From JAJUFS01 sp964599565 (GTDB lineage: Bacteria; Pseudomonadota; Gammaproteobacteria; Natronospirales; JAJUFS01), in the NCBI GenBank assembly GCA_964599565.1, contig CAZRFE010000101.1:1-7003 (forward strand): a stretch of DNA of 7,003 bases, read 5' to 3'. The notes under the pieces were generated by a model. The model saw only the letters and a list, made by a program, of their open reading frames with translations, did no database searches and was not told the origin of the DNA. How positions within the stretch are numbered: the first letter of the stretch is position 1; each line of letters opens with the position of its first letter. Below, one piece after another: positions 1-5,856 of the stretch. A program made the translations under genes and the position numbers.

Positions 1-948
1 TACGGCTACGGCGGCTTCATCAATCTCGAACACCAGCCGACGGGCTGTGCGCGCATGATGAAGGACGGCCATTTCTTCCGCGAGATCGAGGCGAACTGCT
101 GGGACCCGGGCGTTCGCCTGCATGAATGCGACGCAACCGGCGTGGACGTGCAGGTGCTCTCCACGGTGCCCGTGATGTTCAGCTACTGGGCGAAGCCAGA
201 GCACGGACTTGATCTTGCGAAGTTCCTGAACGATCACATTGCCGAAACCGCGGCAACGAATCCGAAACGCCTTGTCGCGCTCGGCACGCTGCCGCTGCAG
301 GATACGGACCTCGCGGTGCGCGAGCTCGAGCGCTGCGTGCATGAACTCGGCATGCCCGGCGTGCAGATCGGCTCGCACGTGAACGGCGACAACCTCGATT
401 CGCCGCGGCTGTTTCCCGTCTTCGAGGCGGCCGCGGATCTCGGCGCCGCGATCTTCGTGCATCCCTGGGACATGCTCGCGAAGGAACGCATGCCGAAGTA
501 CTGGCTGCCGTGGCTGGTCGGCATGCCCGCCGAGACCTGCCTTGCCATCACCTCGATGATCTTCGGCGGCGTGTTCCAGCGCCTGCCGGCGTTGCGCGTC
601 GCGTTTGCGCACGGCGGCGGTTCGTTTCCGTTCTCCATGGGCCGCATCCAGCACGGCTACGACGTGCGGCCGGACCTGTGCGCCGCGGATTACGACTGCA
701 GCCCGCGCGAGTGTCTCGGGAAGTTCTGGCTGGATTCGCTCGTGCATGACGCCGCCGCACTGCGCTACCTGATCGAACTGATCGGCGCCGAGCGCATCGC
801 GCTTGGCAGCGATTATCCGTTCCCGCTCGGCGAGCATCATCCTGGCAAGCTGATCGAATCGCTCGATCTCGATGTGAAGGCGCGCGATCTCCTGCTGCAC
901 GGCGCGGCACTCGAGTGGCTCGGCCTCGACCGGAACCGTTTTGCATGA
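1..948 (+). CDS. ACMSD: 2-amino-3-carboxymuconate-6-semialdehyde decarboxylase (ACMSD), 5'-truncated
   Basis: Metal-dependent amidohydrolase-fold decarboxylase. It converts aminocarboxymuconate semialdehyde to 2-aminomuconate semialdehyde and so diverts the kynurenine pathway away from quinolinate/NAD. The frame is open from base 1; the ATGs at 55 and 58 are internal, because residues before them (YGYGGF...) already match the family. Compared from memory with human ACMSD, window codon n corresponds to human residue n+20, so only about 20 residues are missing. These include the N-terminal HxH metal motif. Visible active-site residues are His at codon 154 (VHPWDM), His at codon 204 (AHGGGSFPF) and Asp at codon 271 (GSDYPFPLGE), equivalent to human H174, H224 and D291, plus Arg at codon 27 (human R47). 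The segment LSTVPVMFSYWAKP is of the animal type. The stop overlaps the next start (ATGA), so it is probably co-translated with the downstream genes. The identification is firm; the true start lies outside the window. Confidence 0.95.
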   Translation, partial: YGYGGFINLEHQPTGCARMMKDGHFFREIEANCWDPGVRLHECDATGVDVQVLSTVPVMFSYWAKPEHGLDLAKFLNDHIAETAATNPKRLVALGTLPLQDTDLAVRELERCVHELGMPGVQIGSHVNGDNLDSPRLFPVFEAAADLGAAIFVHPWDMLAKERMPKYWLPWLVGMPAETCLAITSMIFGGVFQRLPALRVAFAHGGGSFPFSMGRIQHGYDVRPDLCAADYDCSPRECLGKFWLDSLVHDAAALRYLIELIGAERIALGSDYPFPLGEHHPGKLIESLDLDVKARDLLLHGAALEWLGLDRNRFA

Positions 949-1772
949 GCCGCCTGCAGCTTGAAATGGACAAGCGAACGCTGATCGTGGATTCCGACGC
1001 CGCGATCGACATTTCCGTTCCGCTGGTGTTCGACGGCGAGCAGCCGAACTGCTTCGGCGCGCCGCGCGCGTCGAGAGAATCCCTGCAGGTCGGCGAGTGG
1101 ACGGGCGACACGCGCCGCGGCGGCAGCTGCAATGTCGATGTCTACCATCTCACACCGCACTGCAACGGCACGCACACCGAATGCATCGGCCACATCGTGC
1201 ACAACGATGTATTCGCGCCGGAGACATTGCGCGGCGGGCTGCTGCCCGCAACGCTCATCAGCGTCGAGCCGATGACGCACGCAAGAACGCGCGAGACGTC
1301 GCTGCCGAACCCGGAACCTTCCGACCGCATGATCACCGCGTATGCCATCCGGCACGCGCTGGAACAATGGCAGGCAGCGGAGCTGCGCCGCGCGCTCGTC
1401 ATCCGCACGCTGCCGAATCCCGAGAAGAAGGCGACACACGAATACCATGCCGAAACGCCGCCGCCATTTCTTTCCATGGAAGCGGCGAGCCTGCTCGTGG
1501 AAATGAATGTCGAGCACGTGCTTGTCGACGTGCCGAGCCTTGATCGCATGGCGGACGGCGGCCGTCTTTCCGCGCACCACATCTTCTTCGGCCTGCCGCC
1601 CGGTGAACGCGACGCCGCCGCCGCGGATCGCGCGCACTGCACGGTCACCGAGCTGATCTACGTTCCCGATGTTGTTCCCGACGGCTATTACCTGCTCGAT
1701 CTGCAGATGCCGCCTTTCATGACCGATGCGGCGCCGAGCCGCCCGCTGCTCTACCAGGTACTGAATCCATGA
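945..1772 (+). CDS. Cyclase-family (KynB-like) metal hydrolase, candidate kynurenine formamidase
   Basis: 275-residue member of the cyclase/KynB fold family. Its place between ACMSD and kynU suggests that it hydrolyses N-formylkynurenine to kynurenine and formate in the cytoplasm; this role is inferred. The family signatures are a His-rich motif at residues 72-83 (H72, H77, E79, H83), DVPSLD at 195-200 followed by AHH at 210-212, and a late Glu at 236 (TVTELIYV) where KynB has its metal-binding Glu. The first motif differs from classical KynB (HTGAHxD...H). It has one extra residue between the first two His, and Glu replaces Asp. The protein is also longer than classical KynB, which is about 210 residues. 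The start at 945 is chosen because it gives an ATGA overlap with ACMSD; an upstream GGAA at 932-935 is only a weak ribosome site. An upstream in-frame ATG at 915 would add 10 residues and overlap ACMSD by 34 bases. The stop overlaps kynU, again as ATGA. It could instead be a related amidase or lactonase. Confidence 0.8.
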   Translation: MSRLQLEMDKRTLIVDSDAAIDISVPLVFDGEQPNCFGAPRASRESLQVGEWTGDTRRGGSCNVDVYHLTPHCNGTHTECIGHIVHNDVFAPETLRGGLLPATLISVEPMTHARTRETSLPNPEPSDRMITAYAIRHALEQWQAAELRRALVIRTLPNPEKKATHEYHAETPPPFLSMEAASLLVEMNVEHVLVDVPSLDRMADGGRLSAHHIFFGLPPGERDAAAADRAHCTVTELIYVPDVVPDGYYLLDLQMPPFMTDAAPSRPLLYQVLNP

Positions 1773-3043
1773 CCCATCGCACGGACCTCAATTACGCGGC
1801 CGAACAGGACCGCGCCGACGAACTGTCATCCTTCCGCGAGCGCTTCCACATACCGAGGCGCGAGAATCTCGACGAGGAAATCTATCTGTGCGGCAACTCG
1901 CTCGGCCTGCAGCCGAAGTCAACGCGCACGTTCGTCGAACAGGAGCTGGAAGAATGGGAACTGCTCGGCGTGCGCGGGCACTTCGACGCGCGCCGCCCGT
2001 GGATGCCGTACCACGAATTCCTGACGGAAAGGACGGCGGAACTCGTCGGCGCGAAACCCTCCGAAGTCGTGAACATGAATTCGCTCACCGCGAACCTGCA
2101 TTTCATGATGGTGAGTTTCTACCGCCCGAGCGCGGCGCGTTTCCGGATACTGATCGAGAAGCCCGCGTTTCCTTCCGACCGTTACGCCGTCGAATCGCAG
2201 ATCCGCTTTCATGGCTTCGACCCCGCCGAGGCGCTGATCGAGATCGGCCCGCGCGACGGCGAGGCCGTGATCCGCGATGAAGACCTGTACGCGCTCATCG
2301 AGAAGGAAGGCGAATCGATCGCGCTCATTCTTCTGCCGGGCGTGCAGTATTACAGCGGCCAGGTGTTCGACATGGCGGAAGTGACGCGCCTCGGGCAGCG
2401 CAAGGGCTGTATCGTCGGTTTCGATCTCGCGCATGCCGCCGGCAACCTGGTGATGAACCTGCACGCATGGAACGTGGATTTCGCGGCATGGTGCAACTAC
2501 AAGTACATGAACGCCGGTCCCGGCGCCGTTGCCGGCTGCTTCGTGCACGAGCGTCATCACGCCGACGCGCTGCCGCGCTTCGCCGGCTGGTGGGGACACG
2601 ACAAGTCCACGCGCTTTCGCATGGGTCCCGAGTTTCATCCGATTCAAAGTGCGGAAGGCTGGCAGCTTTCCAATCCGCCGATCCTCGCGCTCGCACCGAT
2701 TCTCGCGTCGCTCGAAATCTTCCATGAAGCAGGCATCGGGCGGCTGCGCGCGAAATCGGAAAGGCTGACGAGCTACCTTGAATTCCTGCTCCTCGAACGC
2801 CTGCCCGATGCGATCGAGATCATCACGCCCGCCGAACCCATGCGCCGCGGCTGCCAGCTTTCCCTGCGCGTCACCGCGGCTGCCGGGACGCAGGGGCGTG
2901 CGGTGTTCGATGCGCTGGAAAGCAACGGCGTCACCTGCGACTGGCGCGAACCCGACGTCATTCGCGTAGCGCCCGTGCCGCTGTACAACTCGTACATGGA
3001 CGCATACCGGTTCGTGGATGTGCTGAAGGAAACGCTGGAATAG
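1769..3043 (+). CDS. kynU: Kynureninase
   Basis: PLP-dependent fold-type I hydrolase that cleaves (3-hydroxy)kynurenine to (3-hydroxy)anthranilate and alanine. Its 424 residues are normal or slightly short for the family. The PLP lysine is K245 in CNYKYMNAGPG. The cofactor aspartate D219 and H222 lie in GFDLAHAAGN, and D137 lies in AFPSD. Other conserved segments are GNSLGLQPKS (42-51), GWWGHD from 273, and RVAPVPLYNS near the C-terminus. Human kynureninase residues map at a constant offset of 31 through the core, from recalled sequence: K276->K245, W305->W274, S332/N333->S301/N302, H102->H71. These are the residues linked to preference for 3-hydroxykynurenine over kynurenine, which fits the neighbouring kmo and ACMSD. 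The start ATG overlaps the stop of the cyclase gene (ATGA); no strong ribosome site precedes it, so translational coupling is likely. Confidence 0.97.
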   Translation: MTHRTDLNYAAEQDRADELSSFRERFHIPRRENLDEEIYLCGNSLGLQPKSTRTFVEQELEEWELLGVRGHFDARRPWMPYHEFLTERTAELVGAKPSEVVNMNSLTANLHFMMVSFYRPSAARFRILIEKPAFPSDRYAVESQIRFHGFDPAEALIEIGPRDGEAVIRDEDLYALIEKEGESIALILLPGVQYYSGQVFDMAEVTRLGQRKGCIVGFDLAHAAGNLVMNLHAWNVDFAAWCNYKYMNAGPGAVAGCFVHERHHADALPRFAGWWGHDKSTRFRMGPEFHPIQSAEGWQLSNPPILALAPILASLEIFHEAGIGRLRAKSERLTSYLEFLLLERLPDAIEIITPAEPMRRGCQLSLRVTAAAGTQGRAVFDALESNGVTCDWREPDVIRVAPVPLYNSYMDAYRFVDVLKETLE

Positions 3044-3075
3044 CGACAGGTTTTCGATCTTTCGAGAAATCCGAA
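3044..3075 (+). promoter_or_regulatory. kynU-kmo linker with weak ribosome binding site
   Basis: This 32-base spacer is the only real gap in the + strand operon. GAGAAA at 3064-3069 lies 6 bases before the kmo ATG and is a weak Shine-Dalgarno candidate. The spacer is AT-richer than the genes around it. I see no convincing -35/-10 pair or terminator, so kmo is most likely read from the same transcript as kynU. Confidence 0.4.
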
Positions 3076-4434
3076 ATGAATATCACCGACAACAACCGTC
3101 TCATCATCTCCGGCGCCGGCCTCGCCGGTTCGCTGCTCGCCGTCATGTTCGCCCGCCGCGGCTTCGAGGTCGTGATCTACGAGAAGCGCGGCGACATGCG
3201 CGAGATGGCGATGAGCGCGGGCCGCTCCATCAATCTTGCGCTTGCGGCACGCGGCATCCGCGCGCTGGAACGCGCAAACGTGATGGACCGCGTACGTCCG
3301 CTGATGATCCCGATGCCGGGACGCATGCTGCATTCCGTTGCAGGCGAACTCAAGTACCAGGCCTACGGCAGCCACGCGCACGAGGTGAACTACTCCGTCT
3401 CCCGCGCCGAACTCAACAAGGCGCTGATGAACGCCGCGGAAGCCACGGGCAAGGTGCGCATCCTGTTCAACCACGAGGTGCAGGACATCGATTTCGCGCG
3501 CAACGCGCTGATCGTGAAGAACGTGAACACGGGTGACGTGTTCGAGGATCACGGCCTGCCGGTCTTCGCGGCGGATGGCGCGGGCTCGCCGGTGCGCCAT
3601 GCGATGGCGACGCGCCTTGGCATCCAGCACAGCGAGGACATCCTCGATCATGCGTACAAGGAACTCGTCATTCCGCCGGATGCCGATGGCGGCTGGCGCA
3701 TCGAGAAGGAAGCGCTGCACATCTGGCCGCGCGGCGGCTACATGGTCATCGCACTGCCGAACCTCGACGGCAGTTTCACCTGCACGCTGTTTCTCGCCCG
3801 CGAGGGCGAACCGTCGTTTGCATCGCTCGATGACCCGAGTGCGCTGCGTGCATTCTTTGCCGAACGTTTCCCGGACACGCTCGCGCTCATCCCGGACCTC
3901 GAGAAGGATTTCTTCGGCAACCCGACCGGCATGCTCGGCACGGTGCGCTGCAATCCCTGGCACCACGAGGGCAAGGCCGTGCTCGTCGGCGATGCAGCAC
4001 ACGCCATCGTGCCTTTCCACGGCCAGGGCATGAACGCCGCGTTCGAGGATTGCGTGGCGCTGGACGATCTCATCGCGCGCCACGGCAACGACTGGCCTGC
4101 GGTGTTCGATGCATACAGTGCAGCGCGCAAGCAGAACGGCGATGCGATCGCGACGATGGCGCTCGAGAACTACACGGAAATGCGCGACGCGGTGCGTGAC
4201 CCCGCGTTTCATCTCAGGAAGGAAGTCGAGTTCGCGCTGGAAGGCAAGTTCCCGGGGCGCTTCATCCCGCGTTACTCGATGGTGATGTTCCATCCCGAGA
4301 TCAGCTACGCGGATGCGCTCGAACGCGGCCGGCGCCAGCAGGAAATCCTTGCGCTGCTGACGCGCGAGCGGGATGCCTTCAGGGATGTCAGGCTGGACGA
4401 TGCGGAAAGACTGCTTGCCGAAGCCGGGCTGTAG
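3076..4434 (+). CDS. kmo: Kynurenine 3-monooxygenase (FAD-dependent)
   Basis: Class A flavoprotein hydroxylase that uses NADPH and oxygen to convert L-kynurenine to 3-hydroxykynurenine. At 452 residues it is typical of bacterial KMO (the Pseudomonas fluorescens enzyme is about 460). The dinucleotide-binding motif GAGLAG is at 13-18, with the acidic E36 at the end of the second strand. GRSINLALAARG follows at about 49-60. The second FAD motif GDAAHAIVPFHGQGMN runs 305-320 with D306. Substrate-binding residues recognised by comparison with recalled human KMO are R83 (human R85), Y97 (Y99), N365 (N363) and Y400 (Y398). There is no hydrophobic C-terminal anchor, unlike the mitochondrial outer-membrane eukaryotic enzyme, so it should be soluble. 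It is the last gene of the operon; the stop lies 6 bases from the convergent folA stop. Confidence 0.97.
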   Translation: MNITDNNRLIISGAGLAGSLLAVMFARRGFEVVIYEKRGDMREMAMSAGRSINLALAARGIRALERANVMDRVRPLMIPMPGRMLHSVAGELKYQAYGSHAHEVNYSVSRAELNKALMNAAEATGKVRILFNHEVQDIDFARNALIVKNVNTGDVFEDHGLPVFAADGAGSPVRHAMATRLGIQHSEDILDHAYKELVIPPDADGGWRIEKEALHIWPRGGYMVIALPNLDGSFTCTLFLAREGEPSFASLDDPSALRAFFAERFPDTLALIPDLEKDFFGNPTGMLGTVRCNPWHHEGKAVLVGDAAHAIVPFHGQGMNAAFEDCVALDDLIARHGNDWPAVFDAYSAARKQNGDAIATMALENYTEMRDAVRDPAFHLRKEVEFALEGKFPGRFIPRYSMVMFHPEISYADALERGRRQQEILALLTRERDAFRDVRLDDAERLLAEAGL

Positions 4435-4440
4435 GCCGCG
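4435..4440. other. Convergent operon junction
   Basis: Only 6 bases separate the kmo stop (+ strand) from the folA stop (- strand). I see no hairpin plus T-run here or in the adjoining gene ends, so transcription from each side probably ends inside the opposing gene or by Rho. Confidence 0.6.
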
Positions 4441-4944
4441 CTACTCGCCCTTCTCGAGCACGACGAAATCGTAGGCGACGGGATTCTTCTCGTCGGCGTC
4501 GTGCCGCTCGCGCGACACCTCTTCCCAGCCGAAACCGATGGAGGGGAAGTAGGTATCCGCGTCGAAGCGTGCATGCAGTTCGGTGATGTACAGCCGGTTC
4601 GCGTGATTCATCAGCGCCTCGTAGAGACTCGCGCCACCGATCACCATGATCTCGTCCACGCCGCGCGCGCGCGCGGCCGCTGCCGCCTGCTGCGCACCGC
4701 TCTTGATGTCGTGCGCAACGGTCACGCCTTCCGCCTGCCAGTCCGCATCACGCGTCACCACGACGCTGTCGCGTCCCGGCAGCGCGCGGCCGATGGACTC
4801 GAACGTGCGGCGGCCCATCAGCATCGGCTTGCCCATGGTCACGCGCTTGAAATGCGCGAGATCCGCCGGCATGTGCCAGGGCATGCCGCCGTCCTTGCCG
4901 ATCGCGCGGTTGTCGCCCATGGCAACGACGAAAGAGAGTTTCAT
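4441..4944 (-). CDS. folA: Dihydrofolate reductase
   Basis: NADPH-dependent reduction of dihydrofolate to tetrahydrofolate, which restores the cofactor oxidised by ThyA; it is the target of trimethoprim. The protein is 167 residues, slightly longer than the E. coli enzyme (159). Features include SFVVAMGDNRAIGKDG at 4-19, MPWHMPADL at 21-29 with W23 and the catalytic acid D28 (E. coli W22 and D27), GRRTFESIGRALPGR at about 45-59, and the NADPH-binding VIGGASLYEAL. An Ala/Arg-rich stretch (AAAAARARG), encoded by a run of CG repeats, precedes the VIGG segment and contributes to the extra length. I chose the ATG at 4944 over the in-frame ATG at 4950 because a GGGGG at 4951-4955 sits 6 bases upstream of it and directly abuts the other. 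It is the last gene of the - strand block and appears to have its own promoter. Confidence 0.96.
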   Translation of the reverse strand: MKLSFVVAMGDNRAIGKDGGMPWHMPADLAHFKRVTMGKPMLMGRRTFESIGRALPGRDSVVVTRDADWQAEGVTVAHDIKSGAQQAAAAARARGVDEIMVIGGASLYEALMNHANRLYITELHARFDADTYFPSIGFGWEEVSRERHDADEKNPVAYDFVVLEKGE

Positions 4945-4950
4945 GTGCAT

Positions 4951-4955
4951 CCCCC
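4951..4955 (-). promoter_or_regulatory. folA ribosome binding site
   Basis: GGGGG on the - strand, with a 6-base spacer to the ATG at 4944. It decides the folA start, since it would abut the alternative ATG at 4950 with no spacing. Confidence 0.6.
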
Positions 4956-4970
4956 GGAATCTTTCCTCGA

Positions 4971-4999
4971 AGTATAGCGTCCGCGGCGAGCGGTCTCAG
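4971..4999 (-). promoter_or_regulatory. Putative sigma-70-type promoter of folA
   Basis: On the - strand, a -35-like CTGAGA (4994-4999; 4 of 6 match to TTGACA) is followed by exactly 17 bases and a -10 box TATACT (4971-4976; 5 of 6 match to TATAAT). The expected transcript start is near 4964, giving a leader of about 20 bases that contains the folA ribosome site. The -35 box overlaps the stop codon of csaA. This gap lies between two genes on the same strand, so the promoter could let folA be expressed apart from the genes upstream. Read by eye only. Confidence 0.55.
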
Positions 5000-5334
5000 C
5001 CGAGCTTGCTGCCGTTCGCGACCGGCTTGTCGGGCACGCACAGGACGACGGAGCCGTCTTCACGGTAGAAGCCCGTGACCAGGCATTCCGAGCGCATGGG
5101 CCCGATCTGCTTGACGGGAAAATTCACCACGCCGACGACCTGGCGGCCGACGAGTTCATCCGCGGTGTAGTGCACGGTGATCTGCGCGGACGACTTGCGC
5201 ACGCCGATGTCCGCGCCGAAATCGACTTCCAGCCGGTACGCGGGCTTGCGCGCTTCCGGGAATGCCTCGGCCTTGATGACCGTGCCGACGCGCAACTCGA
5301 CCTGCTCGAACTCCTGCCAGGAAATTTCCTTCAC
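4996..5334 (-). CDS. csaA: CsaA-family tRNA-binding-domain protein (putative chaperone)
   Basis: Small single-domain protein of 112 residues with the OB-fold tRNA-binding domain also found at the end of methionyl-tRNA synthetase. CsaA of Bacillus subtilis has been described as a chaperone linked to protein secretion; the role in proteobacteria is unclear. Matching segments are the opening VELRVGTVIKAEAFPEARKP at 12-31, SSAQIT at 48-53, VVNFPVKQIGPMRSECLV at about 69-86 and the C-terminal PVANGSKL. I chose the GTG at 5334 because it overlaps the GFA stop as GTGA and has GGAG (5343-5346) 8 bases upstream. A longer version starting at 5358 would add 8 residues that look unlike the family and overlap the neighbour. 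It is likely to be co-translated with the GFA gene. Confidence 0.92.
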   Translation of the reverse strand: MKEISWQEFEQVELRVGTVIKAEAFPEARKPAYRLEVDFGADIGVRKSSAQITVHYTADELVGRQVVGVVNFPVKQIGPMRSECLVTGFYREDGSVVLCVPDKPVANGSKLG

Positions 5335-5783
5335 GCTTCTCGCTCCACGGGCGGCCAATGTCCGCTGACCGGCGTCCAGTTGCGCCGCCGGCGCTGCGTG
5401 CGCTCGTCTTCGCTTTCCGACAGCGCCTCGATGAAGGCTTCCGGCAGTACATCATCCCGCCCGAGCGCGAGATTGAGATTCGTCACCGCGTAGTGCGCGT
5501 CATCGACCTCTGTGACGGCGAACGCGAACACGCCGCAGTTGCGGCAGATGACGAAATCCGCCGTACCGTGCCCGAAGCGATAGCGCTGCACGTTCGCGGC
5601 ATCCGCAATCGACACCTCGAGCGACCCCTGGGGATCGGACCAGTAGCGCGGGCGGTGACGCAGGCAGAAATCGCAGCGGCAGATGCGCAGCGTCACACCG
5701 TCACGCGGTGCATCGGTATGCAAGGTGTAGCGGATGTTGCCGCAGTGGCATTGTCCGTCGATGTGATGCTTTCTTTCCGTCAT
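5331..5783 (-). CDS. GFA (CENP-V/GFA) family zinc-binding protein
   Basis: 150-residue protein with the full cysteine pattern of the glutathione-dependent formaldehyde-activating enzyme family: C12 and C14 (CHCG), C35, C37 and C40 (CRCDFC), C80 and C83 (CRNCG). In the family's founding enzyme, the CxC and the last CxxC hold one zinc and the middle CxCxxC holds a second, catalytic zinc. Most members have no proven activity, so a formaldehyde-glutathione role here is only possible. The C-terminus is Arg-rich (QRRRRNW). I chose the ATG at 5783 because GAGGAA (5791-5796) lies 7 bases upstream; a longer reading from a TTG at 5801 would place that site inside the gene. The stop overlaps the csaA start as GTGA. 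It follows thyA after 73 bases, so it may belong to the same transcript. Confidence 0.88.
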   Translation of the reverse strand: MTERKHHIDGQCHCGNIRYTLHTDAPRDGVTLRICRCDFCLRHRPRYWSDPQGSLEVSIADAANVQRYRFGHGTADFVICRNCGVFAFAVTEVDDAHYAVTNLNLALGRDDVLPEAFIEALSESEDERTQRRRRNWTPVSGHWPPVEREA

Positions 5784-5856
5784 CGCCAGGTTCCTCATCA
5801 AGCGTCAAAGCGTTTCCTGGCGAGCGCCCTTTCCGGCGCCGGACAGGGACGCCGCC
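5784..5856 (-). other. thyA-GFA intergenic gap with inverted repeat
   Basis: This 73-base spacer between the thyA stop and the GFA start holds an inverted repeat at 5827-5848: a perfect 12-base palindrome TCCGGCGCCGGA (5832-5843) flanked by CCCT/AGGG with one mismatched pair between them. As RNA it could form an 8- to 9-pair GC-rich hairpin about 9 bases past the thyA stop. No T-run follows, so it is not a standard intrinsic terminator; it could be a 3'-end stabiliser or a protein-binding palindrome. The GFA ribosome site is at 5791-5796. No convincing promoter is seen. Confidence 0.45.

Noticed and set aside
837..1637. 266-residue antisense open frame opposite ACMSD and the cyclase gene
   Set aside because: Arg/Ala-rich low-complexity translation, no domain features, and it covers the ATGA junction of two real genes.
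1919..2725. 268-residue antisense open frame opposite kynU
   Set aside because: A shadow of kynU codon bias; no family features and no ribosome site or operon context.
3044..3075. Possible internal promoter or hairpin before kmo (AT-richer spacer with a TTTCGAGAAA-like motif)
   Set aside because: No -35/-10 pair with acceptable spacing, and the stem is too short to be convincing; recorded only as a ribosome-site region.
2773..4293. 506-residue antisense open frame opposite the end of kynU and kmo
   Set aside because: Its translation is Arg/His/Val-rich with no recognisable motif, and the + strand is covered by two firm genes. Long antisense frames are expected opposite high-GC genes with strong third-position GC bias.
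4662..4675. Seven CG dinucleotides in a row inside folA, with Z-DNA or slippage potential
   Set aside because: It encodes an Ala/Arg stretch in frame within an otherwise normal DHFR and is explained by high GC content; too short to call a functional repeat.
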